Shown here in pieces: positions 42,085 to 50,714 of a stretch of 64,000 nt of DNA; position 1 is the first letter of the stretch, and every line of letters begins with the position of its first letter. Position numbers and translations under genes: made by a program. The DNA comes from Chloroflexota bacterium. Lineage in GTDB: Bacteria; Chloroflexota; Anaerolineae; Aggregatilineales; Phototrophicaceae. Location of the stretch: contig JAPOWK010000084.1 of the NCBI GenBank assembly GCA_026707665.1, positions 1 to 64,000 on the forward strand, written 5' to 3'. Under the pieces are notes generated by a model. It made no database searches, had not been told where the DNA came from, and worked only from the letters and a program-made list of their open reading frames with translations.

Positions 42085-43278
42085 CTATTTCGCGCCCTTG
42101 CCGCCTTTGATGCCTTGCTGGCTGGCGATGTCTACCAAGTTGGTCTTGTAGTCGTAGGTATTCCGGCGCTTTTCCGCGTGAGCATCACGGGCGAGTTGGA
42201 CCAACTTCTGAACCAGGTCAGTCGACGTGTAGCCGTCTTCGCGCCACAGATAGAAAGCCAAAGAGCCCGGCATGCTGTTGATCTCGTTGAGAAACAGTTC
42301 GTTCTGGTCCGGTCGCACAAGATAGTCGATGCGAGCGATGCCACGGCCATCGACAGCTTTGAAAGCAGCGACGCTCGTTTGCTGGATTCGTCCCGTGAGC
42401 TCGGCGCTTATCGGCGCAGGCACAAGGCGTTCGGCGCTCTTCATGCCTTCGCTTCCCCGCAAGTATTTGTCTTCGTAGGACAGGAATTCGTCCCAAGAGA
42501 CCGGCTGTTCCAAGGTAGAAGCTTCATAGTGGTCGCCGAATCCAATTACTGAGCAATTGATTTCGATGCCCTTTGTCACCGCTGGCTCAATCAGTATGCG
42601 CCGATCGAAATTGGCGGCGATATCGATACTGGCGCGCAGCAGCGCCTCCGAATCCGCGCGTCCAATGCCGATGCTGGAGCCGAGAGTCGCTGGCTTCACG
42701 AAAAGCGGAAGCTCGAATCGGGCAAGCAAATCAGAAATGACGTCATCAGATCGGTCGAGCCAAGTATCACGGGTACACCAAAAGTCATCAAGCACTGGTA
42801 TCCCCGCCTGCCGCAATACCGCCTTGGTCATGATCTTGTCATTAGCCAGCGCCGACCCGAGCGTGGCGTAGCCGACGTAGGGAATGTCGGCCAAGTCGAA
42901 GAGCCCTTGAATGCTGCCGTCCTCGCCGTGTGAGCCATGAAGCGCGGGAAAGGCGACATCAATGCGCCGTATCTCGCTCTTGCTGAAGCGCCCGGCTAGT
43001 GGATCGACAATCAGTCCATGGTGCCGCGTATCAGGGGACAAGAGGCAGGCGCGCACGCCCTCGTGGCGCTGAATATCGTCGTCCTGGAAGTTGTCCAGAT
43101 CGCGCAGGGCATCGCCGGTGAACCAACGTCCATCGCGCGTTATATATACCGGGACAATGTCGTAGGCTTCTGCGGGAAAGGCGCTCATGATCTGATGCCC
43201 GGTGACGATGGAGACATCATGCTCTACGCTGCGTCCGCCAAAAATGACGGCTATGGTGGTGCGGCGGCGACTGCTCAT
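42085..43278 (-). CDS. ddl: D-alanine--D-alanine ligase family protein
   Basis: 397 residues, somewhat longer than E. coli Ddl (306). VIFGGRSVEHDVSIVTGHQ is the N-terminal signature, HGSHGEDGSIQGLFDLADIPYVG the second, and FLNEINSMPGSLAFYLWRE the substrate and metal loop. It joins two D-Ala for peptidoglycan. The extra residues are mainly in the N-terminal third and a charged C-terminal tail (GIKGGKGAK). It follows murF by 27 bases, and MurF uses its product directly. A D-Ala-D-lactate variant cannot be excluded. Four bases follow the ATG with no strong ribosome binding site. Confidence 0.88.
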   Translation of the reverse strand: MSSRRRTTIAVIFGGRSVEHDVSIVTGHQIMSAFPAEAYDIVPVYITRDGRWFTGDALRDLDNFQDDDIQRHEGVRACLLSPDTRHHGLIVDPLAGRFSKSEIRRIDVAFPALHGSHGEDGSIQGLFDLADIPYVGYATLGSALANDKIMTKAVLRQAGIPVLDDFWCTRDTWLDRSDDVISDLLARFELPLFVKPATLGSSIGIGRADSEALLRASIDIAANFDRRILIEPAVTKGIEINCSVIGFGDHYEASTLEQPVSWDEFLSYEDKYLRGSEGMKSAERLVPAPISAELTGRIQQTSVAAFKAVDGRGIARIDYLVRPDQNELFLNEINSMPGSLAFYLWREDGYTSTDLVQKLVQLARDAHAEKRRNTYDYKTNLVDIASQQGIKGGKGAK

Positions 43279-43305
43279 TGCGCGATCCTCATCGACAGGT
43301 CATCT

Positions 43306-44952
43306 TCAATATGTATCGGGCAGGTCATTGAGAAAAAGCACGGTGTCGCCCGCTTTCAGGTTGTGCTGATACCAGTCTACCGACTCCTGCAGCGTCTCAA
43401 CCACGCGAAGGCGCGACCGGTCAAAGGAGGTCGATTCGATCGCATCGACGATGGGCTGCGTTTGCGATTTTCCGACCAGAATGATATCGGTGGCGTGCTG
43501 GGCCGCCAATAAGCCCAGCTTTTGGTTCTCGGCCTCTTGCAGATCTCCCAGTTCAATCATGCCTGGCGTGATCAGCAAGCGCGCGCCCTTCTGGTGCAAG
43601 CCGAGGACGTTCAAAGCGCTGACGACTCCTTTTGGATTGGCGCTGTAGGCGTCATTGATGATGGTGATCCCGGACGCGGTCTGCTTCACGACAAGTCGAC
43701 TTTCGGCTGGCTGCAGGCTGCGGATGCGCCCCGCGATATCGCGCAGGGGAATCCCCTCGTGATAGGCGACAGCGATGCACAGAAGCAGGTTGGTTACGTT
43801 GTGTTCACCGACCACCTTCGTCGAGATATGCGCTCGCTCGCCAGATGAGGTGTGCGCGGCGGTAAACGATAAGCCCCCGAGCGTCGCTTTGACATCGCTG
43901 GCGATCCAGGTGATGCCTTGCCCTTGCGCCCCTTCTTCCGTCAGCTCGCGGCTGACCGTTAGAATGGTCTTCGGATGGCCCGCCTCGGTCATAGCGCGGA
44001 CGTAGGGATTGTCCCAGTTCAAGACTGCAACACCGTCGGCCGGGGTGTTCTTGACGATCTCGTACTTCGCCCGGCGGATGTTGTCCAGCGAGCCGAAGCG
44101 CTCCAAATGCTGTGGTCCGACTTCGGTGACGATAGCGATATCAGGCGGCGTCAGTTGGCAGATTTGGTCGATCTCGCCTTCGACATAAGCGCCCATCTCG
44201 CATATGAAATACTCGCTGCGGTAGTCATCAGCCAGGTCCCGATTGATCGCCAGCGAGATTCCCATCAAAGTGTTGTAGCTCTTTGGCGTAGCGTAGGCGC
44301 TAAATCGGACGCTGAGAATGTCGCGCAGGAAGGTCTTGGTCGTCGTCTTGCCATAGCTGCCGGTGATTCCGATAATTTTGGGCTTGATCTGGTCCAGGGT
44401 GTCTGCCGCACTCCGCAGATATCGGCGGCGCAGCGCGCTTTCCACTGGCTGCAATATCCAGTTTCCCGCAACAAGCCACAATGGCGCGGCGAGGAAATGG
44501 ATCAGACCGATTGCGCTGAAGGCAAATACAAGCAAGAAATCTATTTCGCCAAGAGGAATCGTGTCGAAGCCGGCAAACGCTGCGGCGAATCCCAGGACGC
44601 TCGCCAGCCAGGCGCCGGCCAGCAGCCGCTTCATTCTTGCTGTTGCAGCAAACGCTTGCTTGGTTTCGCGTTGACGTGGCGGAAAGACGGCGACAAGCGC
44701 GGCGAAGATGGCGACAATCTGTGGCACGATGCTGTCGGGCGCTTCCGCCAGCAGGCTCCCAATCGCCAAGCCGAGGATCCAGGCTGCGATGGGCCGCGCC
44801 GGCAGCGATCGCGAGCGCTCACCAAGAACCCAACGCAGATAGCGCCGGCTCAGATACTCTTCGATTTGATAGTAGCGCGCCTGCCGGTAAATCCGCAGCC
44901 AGGCGCCAATCAGCCAGACGGCGGCCATTGGGGCGAGCAGAATCTCTGACAT
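43306..44952 (-). CDS. murF: MurF-like ligase with an N-terminal membrane domain
   Basis: 548 residues. Residues of about 1-175 hold four to five hydrophobic helices (for example ILLAPMAAVWLIGAWL and LAGAWLASVLGFAAAFAGF). The rest is a Mur ligase: ATP loop IIGITGSYGKTTTKTFL, the central domain with FICEMGAYVEGEIDQI and NWDNPYVRAM, and a C-terminal Rossmann domain with NDAYSANPKG. It would join D-Ala-D-Ala to the UDP-MurNAc-tripeptide at the membrane. Mur ligases are normally soluble, so the membrane domain is unusual, although related chimeras are, I believe, known in Chloroflexota and some Gram-positives. A perfect TATAAT lies upstream. Confidence 0.85.
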   Translation of the reverse strand: MSEILLAPMAAVWLIGAWLRIYRQARYYQIEEYLSRRYLRWVLGERSRSLPARPIAAWILGLAIGSLLAEAPDSIVPQIVAIFAALVAVFPPRQRETKQAFAATARMKRLLAGAWLASVLGFAAAFAGFDTIPLGEIDFLLVFAFSAIGLIHFLAAPLWLVAGNWILQPVESALRRRYLRSAADTLDQIKPKIIGITGSYGKTTTKTFLRDILSVRFSAYATPKSYNTLMGISLAINRDLADDYRSEYFICEMGAYVEGEIDQICQLTPPDIAIVTEVGPQHLERFGSLDNIRRAKYEIVKNTPADGVAVLNWDNPYVRAMTEAGHPKTILTVSRELTEEGAQGQGITWIASDVKATLGGLSFTAAHTSSGERAHISTKVVGEHNVTNLLLCIAVAYHEGIPLRDIAGRIRSLQPAESRLVVKQTASGITIINDAYSANPKGVVSALNVLGLHQKGARLLITPGMIELGDLQEAENQKLGLLAAQHATDIILVGKSQTQPIVDAIESTSFDRSRLRVVETLQESVDWYQHNLKAGDTVLFLNDLPDTY

Positions 44953-44981
44953 GCTTCACCCTGCTTTGTCAACGCACAGTC

Positions 44982-45010
44982 ATTATAGACGTGAACCGAC
45001 TGGACGGAAA
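44982..45010 (-). promoter_or_regulatory. Candidate promoter of murF-ddl
   Basis: On the minus strand a perfect -10 TATAAT (44987-44982) with a weak -35 (TTTCCG, 45010-45005, three of six) and a 17-base spacer. The start point would be near 44975, about 23 bases before the murF ATG. It lies between murF and the hydrolase gene. Confidence 0.5.
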
Positions 45011-45042
45011 AGCGAGCGGCGCCGCGCTTTGATTTTGGAAGG

Positions 45043-45822
45043 CTACGCGCTTCGATAGAGGGCATCCATGATGCTGGCGGTTCTATCGGGGAATTCGAGA
45101 TAAGCGTAGTGCCCGGCGCCATCATGGAGGATCAGCGCGGCATCAGGAATGGCGGCTTCCAGCTTCCGTCCCATCCAAAGCGGCGTCTCCTGGTCTTCGT
45201 CTCCCCAGATCAGTATGGTCGGGACGGTGACCCGTTTCGCGTGGTCCAGCAAGTCTTGGTTGACAACATTGATCAGCGTTTGCCGCAAGACGGGCGAGGC
45301 TTTGCGGTAGTCGTCCGAGCCGAATCGCTGATTGTAGCTATTCCGCAGCGCCTCCGCCGCTGACTTCACGCCGATCTTCTCAAGGCCGCGCCTCAGCGAC
45401 TTGTAGGCGCTCAATCGCAAACGAGTCTGAGTCGACCCTTCGATCTTGATGCCGGCGCTGTTCGACAATACCAGACTGCAAATGCGGACACTGTGATCTG
45501 ATCCCAGAATCAGCCCGATGCGCCCACCGAGAGAGTGTCCAAAGTAGTGGATTTTGTCGATGCCGTGGTGATCCAGGTATGCGAGACAAAATGCCGCGTA
45601 GTCGAATATGGTGAATGGCTCGTTCGGTTCAGCGCTGCCGCCGAAACCAGGCAGATCAATTTGGTAGCAGCGATATCCCAGACGGCTCAGGCGGAGAGAG
45701 AGGGGCGCCAGAAGTTCGATGCTAGCGCCCCACCCGTGTACCATCAGTATCGGCGTTCCATCACCGACAATGGCTTCTCTTATTCGAATGCCGTTGATGA
45801 CGACATTGCCGCATTGGCCCAC
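45043..45822 (-). CDS. Alpha/beta hydrolase
   Basis: 259 residues of the alpha/beta hydrolase fold. The oxyanion region is LMVHGWGASIELL, the nucleophile elbow FGHSLGGRIGL (catalytic Ser), the acid probably Asp in LIWGDEDQETPL, and the His in HDGAGHYAYLEFPD. This set is complete, so it should be an active esterase, lipase, epoxide or haloalkane hydrolase-like enzyme. The cap domain is short. It starts (GTG at 45822) six bases after the radical SAM gene, so the two are probably co-transcribed. Substrate unknown. Confidence 0.82.
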   Translation of the reverse strand: MGQCGNVVINGIRIREAIVGDGTPILMVHGWGASIELLAPLSLRLSRLGYRCYQIDLPGFGGSAEPNEPFTIFDYAAFCLAYLDHHGIDKIHYFGHSLGGRIGLILGSDHSVRICSLVLSNSAGIKIEGSTQTRLRLSAYKSLRRGLEKIGVKSAAEALRNSYNQRFGSDDYRKASPVLRQTLINVVNQDLLDHAKRVTVPTILIWGDEDQETPLWMGRKLEAAIPDAALILHDGAGHYAYLEFPDRTASIMDALYRSA

Positions 45823-45828
45823 AACGGA

Positions 45829-47769
45829 TTAGCCGATTGCGCTGAGCGGAATGGCGACCTGACGAGCGCGTTTTCGTTCGCTGATCGGTGTCACCGGCGG
45901 GCATTCCCAAGCCATATCCTCGGTGGTGGAGCGTTCCTTGGCGAATTTGGGCAATATCCCGCAAGCGAAACACTTGTCACGGCAATCAACTCGCGTCTCG
46001 CGCTTGATGCTCATCAAGTAATCCTCGCGCAGGAACTTCTTGTGTATCCCGACATCAATATGATCCCAGGGGAAGACTTCGTCCAGATCGCGCTCGCGGA
46101 AGTTATAAAAGTCCGGATCGATGCCCAGTTCAGCGAAAGCGCGCAGCCATTTTCCGTGCCGGTGCTGATCCTGCCAGGCATCGAACTTGCAGCCTAGTTC
46201 CCAGGCGCGTCGAATTACCGGTCCCAGCCGGCGATCGCCGCGGCTGAGCCAGCCTTCAAACTCGCTGTCTTCATAGTTGTTCCAGCGCAAATGCATGCCG
46301 CCGCGCCGCATCTGCTGTTTCAACAAGCGCTGCTTGCGATCGACACTCTCCCGTGTATCTTGCGGCGCCCATTGAAAGGGCGTGTGGGGCTTGGGGATGA
46401 AGGTGCTGACGCCGACGTTCAGCGTCGCTTTCTTGCCCAGAATCCGAGTGCCTTCATTCAGCGTCTTGACGCACAAGTCGATAATCGCCTGCACATCGTC
46501 AAGGGTCTCCTCCGGGTGGCCAATCATGAAGTAGAACTTGATGGTGCGCCAGCCGCGCGAGTAGACGTCACGCGCCGTTTGGAGCACCTGTTCATCGGGC
46601 ACATACTTGTTGATCAAATCGCGCATTTTCTCGGTCGCCGCTTCCGGCGCGAAGGTGAAGCCGCTGCGGCGCGTTCCGCCAATCTTTTCCAGCAGATCAG
46701 CGCTGGCGCTTTCGATGCGCAGGCTCGGCAAGCTGAGGCTGAGGCCGGCGTCCTTGTATACGCGATTGACTTCTTCCGCCAGTTCTTCCACCCAGACATA
46801 GTCTGAGGATGAGAGACTGAGCAGGCTAATCTCTTCAAAACCGGTATGCTGGACGATTTCGGCGATGGCCGCCATGATCTCTTGAACGGGTCGCTCGCGA
46901 ACCGGGCGCGTCACCATGCCCGCGTGGCAGAAGCGGCAGCCGCGCGTGCAACCACGCATGATTTCGATTGGCGCGCGATTATGCACGGTGTCAATATTGG
47001 GTACGATGAACTTGGTGAAGGGCTTGGGCAATGTGATGACGATGCGTTTCAAGACTCGGGCGGGGATGCCCGGCTCGTTGGGTACTATCGAGTGGACGGT
47101 GCCATCACCGTTATATTCCACGTCATAGAATCGCGGCACATACATGCCTTGAATCTTGGCGATTTCGCGTAGTTGCTGGTGACGGCGCAGACCTCGCAGC
47201 CGGCCGACGGCTCGGGCGATTTCGACGATGATCTCTTCGCCCTCGCCAATGACAAAGGCATCGATAAAGTCGGCCATCGGCTCGGGATTGAAGCAGGCGT
47301 GCCCGCCAGCGATGACCAACGGATAGCGCTCGTCGCGCTCTCGACTAAGCAGCGGCAGCCCGGCCAGATCGAGCAGGTTGACCGCGTTGGTATAGAGCTG
47401 CTCATAAGGCAGGCTGATACCCAACAAGTCGAAATCACGCAGTGGATGTTTGGTCTCCAGCGAGAAGAGCGGAATCTCACCCTGGCGCATCACCGCTTCC
47501 ATGTCCAGCCAGGGCGAGAAGACGCGTTCCGCCAGCATATCGGGCTGCTGGTTCACCTGATCGTAGAGGTTCATGATGCCCAGGTTGGACATGCCCAAGT
47601 CGTAAATGTCGGGGAAGGCCAGGGCGACCTTGACATCGGCGCGCTCCCAGTTCTTGACGACGCTATTGTACTCACCGCCGACATAGCGACCGGGTTTCTC
47701 CACACTCAGCAGGTGGCGTTCCAGTTGGCTTTCAATGCGCCGCGGATCCATAATAGACGCGCTAACCAT
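45829..47769 (-). CDS. Radical SAM protein, TIGR03960 type (B12-binding-like N-domain)
   Basis: About 646 residues. The N-terminus LSVEKPGRYVGGEYNSVVKNW opens a cobalamin-domain-like fold with FPDIYDLGMSNLGI and GGHACFNPEPMADFIDAFVIGEGEE. The radical SAM cluster site RGCTRGCRFCHAG (CxxxCxxC) lies near residue 275, followed by FTFAPEAATEKMRDLINK. The C-terminus holds a Cys-rich CRDKCFACGILPKF. In many bacteria this family is fused to, or adjacent to, the DUF2344 (TIGR03936) protein; here that partner lies at 49.5 kb, three genes away. I chose ATG 47769, which has AGG upstream. Its substrate is not established. Confidence 0.85.
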   Translation of the reverse strand: MVSASIMDPRRIESQLERHLLSVEKPGRYVGGEYNSVVKNWERADVKVALAFPDIYDLGMSNLGIMNLYDQVNQQPDMLAERVFSPWLDMEAVMRQGEIPLFSLETKHPLRDFDLLGISLPYEQLYTNAVNLLDLAGLPLLSRERDERYPLVIAGGHACFNPEPMADFIDAFVIGEGEEIIVEIARAVGRLRGLRRHQQLREIAKIQGMYVPRFYDVEYNGDGTVHSIVPNEPGIPARVLKRIVITLPKPFTKFIVPNIDTVHNRAPIEIMRGCTRGCRFCHAGMVTRPVRERPVQEIMAAIAEIVQHTGFEEISLLSLSSSDYVWVEELAEEVNRVYKDAGLSLSLPSLRIESASADLLEKIGGTRRSGFTFAPEAATEKMRDLINKYVPDEQVLQTARDVYSRGWRTIKFYFMIGHPEETLDDVQAIIDLCVKTLNEGTRILGKKATLNVGVSTFIPKPHTPFQWAPQDTRESVDRKQRLLKQQMRRGGMHLRWNNYEDSEFEGWLSRGDRRLGPVIRRAWELGCKFDAWQDQHRHGKWLRAFAELGIDPDFYNFRERDLDEVFPWDHIDVGIHKKFLREDYLMSIKRETRVDCRDKCFACGILPKFAKERSTTEDMAWECPPVTPISERKRARQVAIPLSAIG

Positions 47770-47857
47770 TTCTGCCTGTCGTTTACTGCGCGCGTTCGAG
47801 TATAACCTATGGCAGTTCCAATGTATAGCGATTCTAGCGGCAGGGAGCGCGATTCGC

Positions 47858-48355
47858 ATGAACCCTCAGCAGGTTTCGACACTGTTCGATTATCACTACG
47901 CTTCGTTTGACAGAATTCGGCTGTGTGCCGCCGCGCTGTCTCAGGACCAGTTCGTCGCCGGTTCGAGCTATTCGGTCGGCTCGGTCCGCAATCAGCTGGC
48001 ACATTGTTTGATGGTCGACAATCGCTGGCTGGCTCGGCTGAATGGGCAGCGGCCGCCGGAAATGGAATACGCGGATTTCCCCGATCAAGCGACTCTGTGG
48101 CGCGAATGGGACAAAGTCCGGCAGCAGGTGATGGCCTACGTCAATCGATTAAACGCGGAGCAACTTGACGAAGTCGTCGACTTGCAATTCCCCGATCGTG
48201 GCGGATTGCGGCGCAGTCGTCGCTGGCAAATCCTATTTCACATGGTGAATCATGGCACCGATCACCGGGCGCAGATCCTGGCGCTTCTTGGTGGTTTCGG
48301 CGCGGCGACCTTTGAACAGGATCTGATCCTGCATCTTTGGTCAACAGAACAATAG
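47858..48355 (+). CDS. DinB-family four-helix protein
   Basis: 165 residues. Three His residues at the expected positions (QLAHCLMVDNRW, and HMVNHGTDHRAQI with two) form the metal triad of DinB/YfiT-like four-helix bundle proteins. Members act as metal-dependent thiol transferases or have unknown roles in stress. Not to be confused with the DNA polymerase IV DinB. ATG 47858 with a GGGAG upstream is chosen; the ORF continues 123 bases further back into the promoter region of the radical SAM gene. It is divergent from that gene and converges with psuG. Confidence 0.82.
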   Translation: MNPQQVSTLFDYHYASFDRIRLCAAALSQDQFVAGSSYSVGSVRNQLAHCLMVDNRWLARLNGQRPPEMEYADFPDQATLWREWDKVRQQVMAYVNRLNAEQLDEVVDLQFPDRGGLRRSRRWQILFHMVNHGTDHRAQILALLGGFGAATFEQDLILHLWSTEQ

Positions 48356-48359
48356 GGCG

Positions 48360-49271
48360 CTACGGCCGGCTCAATTCGCGGGCGATCTCACCAGCGATAC
48401 GCGCATTGTTGATGAGCAAGGCGATATTCGCCGCCATTGAAGCGCCCTTCGTCAGTTCGCTTACGCGACCGAGCACATAGGGCGTGATGTCCTTGCCGCC
48501 GATCGCCGCTGCCTCCGCATCGCGCGTCGCCTGGGCGATGGCGGCCTCGGCAATCTCCAGCTCGAGCTCATGTTCAGCGGGAACCGGCACAGCAACCAAT
48601 ATACCGTTCTGAGCGCCCAAAGCCTCGGCCGCTCGAATGATCGCCGCTGCCTCCGCCGCCGACTCAATGCGCTGATCGATCGGCAGGTCCGTCCGTCCAG
48701 AGTAGAACGCTGGCAGTACATCCGTCTGGTAGCCGAGTATAGGTACGCCATTCGTTTCAAGCGCCTCGAGAGTCAAGGGCAGATCCAGAATCGATTTGGC
48801 TCCTGACGAGACGACCGTGACTGGCGTTCGTCCGAATTCAGTCAGATCGGCCGAAACGTCGTGGGGCTGACCGCGGTGCACGCCACCGATGCCGCCGGTC
48901 GCGAAGAGCTTGATTCCCGCCATTTTGGCGACGATCATCGTGCCAGCGACGGTCGTGGCGCCGTACTGACCCAAGGCGGTGGCGATGGCCAGGTCGCGGC
49001 GGCTGCATTTGCGCACCTGAGCGGCCGGCATTCGCGCCAGCGATTCAATTTCGTCAGCGCTGATGCCAACGGTGATCGCTCCTTGGAGAATGGCGATGGT
49101 CGCCGGCACTGCTTCGGCTTCGCGTACAGCAGCTTCCATCGCGAGCGCCGTCTCCACGTTTGTCGGGTGGGGCAGGCCGTGCGTGATTAGGGTCGATTCG
49201 AGGGCGACGACGGGCGCCCCGCCTTGCAGGGCGGCTTTCACTTCGGGGCTAATGGTCAAAGGCAAGGTCAT
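48360..49271 (-). CDS. psuG: Pseudouridine-5'-phosphate glycosidase
   Basis: 303 residues. VVALESTLITHGLPHPTN at the start and FATGGIGGVHRGQPHDVSADLTEFGRT in the middle are the family signatures, including the catalytic Lys of the Schiff base in MIVAKMAGIKLFATGG. It splits pseudouridine 5'-phosphate into uracil and ribose 5-phosphate. The usual partner psuK is not next to it. A pseudouridine synthase lies at 39-40 kb, so modified RNA breakdown could feed it. It is placed between the repeat region and the DinB gene. Confidence 0.9.
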   Translation of the reverse strand: MTLPLTISPEVKAALQGGAPVVALESTLITHGLPHPTNVETALAMEAAVREAEAVPATIAILQGAITVGISADEIESLARMPAAQVRKCSRRDLAIATALGQYGATTVAGTMIVAKMAGIKLFATGGIGGVHRGQPHDVSADLTEFGRTPVTVVSSGAKSILDLPLTLEALETNGVPILGYQTDVLPAFYSGRTDLPIDQRIESAAEAAAIIRAAEALGAQNGILVAVPVPAEHELELEIAEAAIAQATRDAEAAAIGGKDITPYVLGRVSELTKGASMAANIALLINNARIAGEIARELSRP

Positions 49272-49298
49272 GCAAGTGTCTTTCCTCTGTCGTTAGGC

Positions 49299-49432
49299 GG
49301 GAGGGCGAGACAAGTCTCGCCCCTACGGTTTGCGATGTGGCGGGCTGCCCAGTGGCTCGCCCCTACGGATTGGGATTGACGGGAGGGCGAGACAAGACTC
49401 GCCCTTACAGTTTGCGTTGTGGCGGGCTGCCT
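49299..49432. repeat. Two 52-bp repeats with an internal inverted repeat
   Basis: Two near-identical 52-base units at 49299-49350 and 49381-49432 (five mismatches) are separated by 30 bases. The first unit contains a perfect inverted repeat, GGGCGAGA and TCTCGCCC, around a four-base spacer; the second has one change there. The spacer holds a partial third copy of the CTCGCCCCTACGG part. Such short palindromic intergenic repeats are common in Chloroflexota and may be remnants of small non-autonomous elements. No ORF crosses them. Confidence 0.75.
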
Positions 49433-49494
49433 GAAAAGCTGCGAATATCGCGCAGACACGGATCGCCGACACCGACCGCCAGGCGAGCGACGAA

Positions 49495-50157
49495 TCATTC
49501 TGGCAAGAAATGCAGCTTTAAGCGATGGACAGTATGATGCAAGTCGGACAAGCCAAGGTGCTCCATCAACTGATCGGGACGCAAGTTGCCCCGGTCGCCG
49601 ACGGAAAGATGGGCGATGAGCTGGTCATTGCTATCGAGACGAAGTCGCAGTATAAGCGGCCTTATATCCATGACGCTTCGCTTGCGCCGCCGTACGCGGT
49701 CGACGATGATTGATTTTCGGCTGAGCAAGTCGTCTATCCTCCGCTGCACGTCTTGGTGGTCGATGTCATCCAGAAACTGAATGCGATATTCCGCATTGTC
49801 GACGAGCGAATGCAAAGTGGATGCGCGCGTATTGACCTCGACAATCGCGCCGATTGTTAAACCCTTCGGCGATACTGACAGCAAGCGTTCCCGTAATTCG
49901 TCTTCGCACAGGTCTATTTGCTCGCGCAGGGAAATCTCGAGTATCTCGCATTCGCTGGAGATGCCGAGCGGCAGCGGCATCGCAAGCGAAATGCGCGGAC
50001 GTGTGTTGAAGCCCTTCGTGTACAGTATCGGCAGGTCGGCGCGCCGCAGCACGCGCTCCCAGATTTTGGCGGTATCGAGATTGCTGGTGTATATCAGCGG
50101 ACCCGATTTGCCGAAGGTCACCCGAAGACGTTGCGCGACCGGCGATATATGGCTCAT
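49495..50157 (-). CDS. DUF2344 protein (TIGR03936 family)
   Basis: 220 residues. The N-terminus RLRVTFGKSGPLIYTSNLDTAKIWERVLRRADLPILYTKGFNTRPRISLAMPLPLGI is the DUF2344 pattern, often fused to or adjacent to the TIGR03960 radical SAM protein and linked with rng/ribosomal protein L21 clusters. Here it stands apart, with psuG and DinB between the two. I chose the ATG at 50157 (MSHISPVAQRLRV) and not the longer ORF. No clear ribosome binding site was seen. It might bind RNA, since many genomes place it near RNase G; this is inference. Confidence 0.82.
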   Translation of the reverse strand: MSHISPVAQRLRVTFGKSGPLIYTSNLDTAKIWERVLRRADLPILYTKGFNTRPRISLAMPLPLGISSECEILEISLREQIDLCEDELRERLLSVSPKGLTIGAIVEVNTRASTLHSLVDNAEYRIQFLDDIDHQDVQRRIDDLLSRKSIIVDRVRRRKRSVMDIRPLILRLRLDSNDQLIAHLSVGDRGNLRPDQLMEHLGLSDLHHTVHRLKLHFLPE

Positions 50158-50197
50158 TTGTTCGAAACTCTTTCTGGAAACTCTCAAGGCGCTACTG

Positions 50198-50209
50198 TAC
50201 AATATTGTA
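50198..50209. promoter_or_regulatory. 12-bp palindrome between divergent genes
   Basis: TACAATATTGTA is a perfect 12-base palindrome at 50198-50209, lying 41 bases upstream of the DUF2344 start and 29 bases before the small membrane gene. Both strands read TACAAT, a fair -10 hexamer, so it may hold back-to-back promoters or be an operator. -35 elements are weak on both sides. Confidence 0.35.
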
Positions 50210-50237
50210 TGTGTTGGTGGCAGATGATGGAAGGCGG

Positions 50238-50714
50238 ATGGGCCAGCAAGAGGAAACTAGCGGCGATACGAGGGGACTGCGCCCGCTTGCGCCAGGGCGC
50301 GCGGAACAGCGTGGCGTCTGGCTGAGTGTGCTGCTGCCATTTGCTCTCGTGTTGGTAACCGTGATCGCGATTGTCGGCACGATACTATCGCTGCGGTCTC
50401 CGGTGCAAGTGGCGGTGCTGGCGGACTCCATGCTGACGGTGCTGGTGCTATTTCCGCTGGTCTTGTGCACCTTTCCGTTGGTTATCTTGAGCCTGGTCTT
50501 GGTGGTTTTGCTCAACCGCTGGCGTCCGAAGTCGCGCTCGCCCTTGCGGCGTTTGGAAGCCTGGACAGCGCTGATGGAGCACAATATTGAGGGCTGGCTG
50601 GAAAATGTGGACGAACGCGTTTTGAATTGGGCGGTAAGGCTGGCGCCGCTTCGCGAATTGCTGACCACCTTTGACCCGCCCGCAGTTGAGTCAAGCGATG
50701 AGGGAAGCGAATGA
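50238..50714 (+). CDS. Small membrane protein with a charged C-terminal tail
   Basis: About 158 residues. Two long hydrophobic segments (GVWLSVLLPFALVLVTVIAIVGTILSL and AVLADSMLTVLVLFPLVLCTFPLVILSLVLVVLLN) are followed by a basic stretch (RWRPKSRSPLRRLEAW) and an amphipathic C-terminal helix region. ATG 50238 has GGAAGG before it; an ORF to 50205 is not supported by a better site. Its stop overlaps the start of the next small gene (ATGA), so the two form a coupled pair. No family recognised. They lie beside the XseA-like and FtsK genes on the opposite strand. Confidence 0.6.
   Translation: MGQQEETSGDTRGLRPLAPGRAEQRGVWLSVLLPFALVLVTVIAIVGTILSLRSPVQVAVLADSMLTVLVLFPLVLCTFPLVILSLVLVVLLNRWRPKSRSPLRRLEAWTALMEHNIEGWLENVDERVLNWAVRLAPLRELLTTFDPPAVESSDEGSE

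Noticed and set aside
47858-48355. DNA polymerase IV (DinB)
   Set aside because: The name is shared, but the protein is a 165-residue four-helix bundle with a His triad, not a Y-family polymerase.
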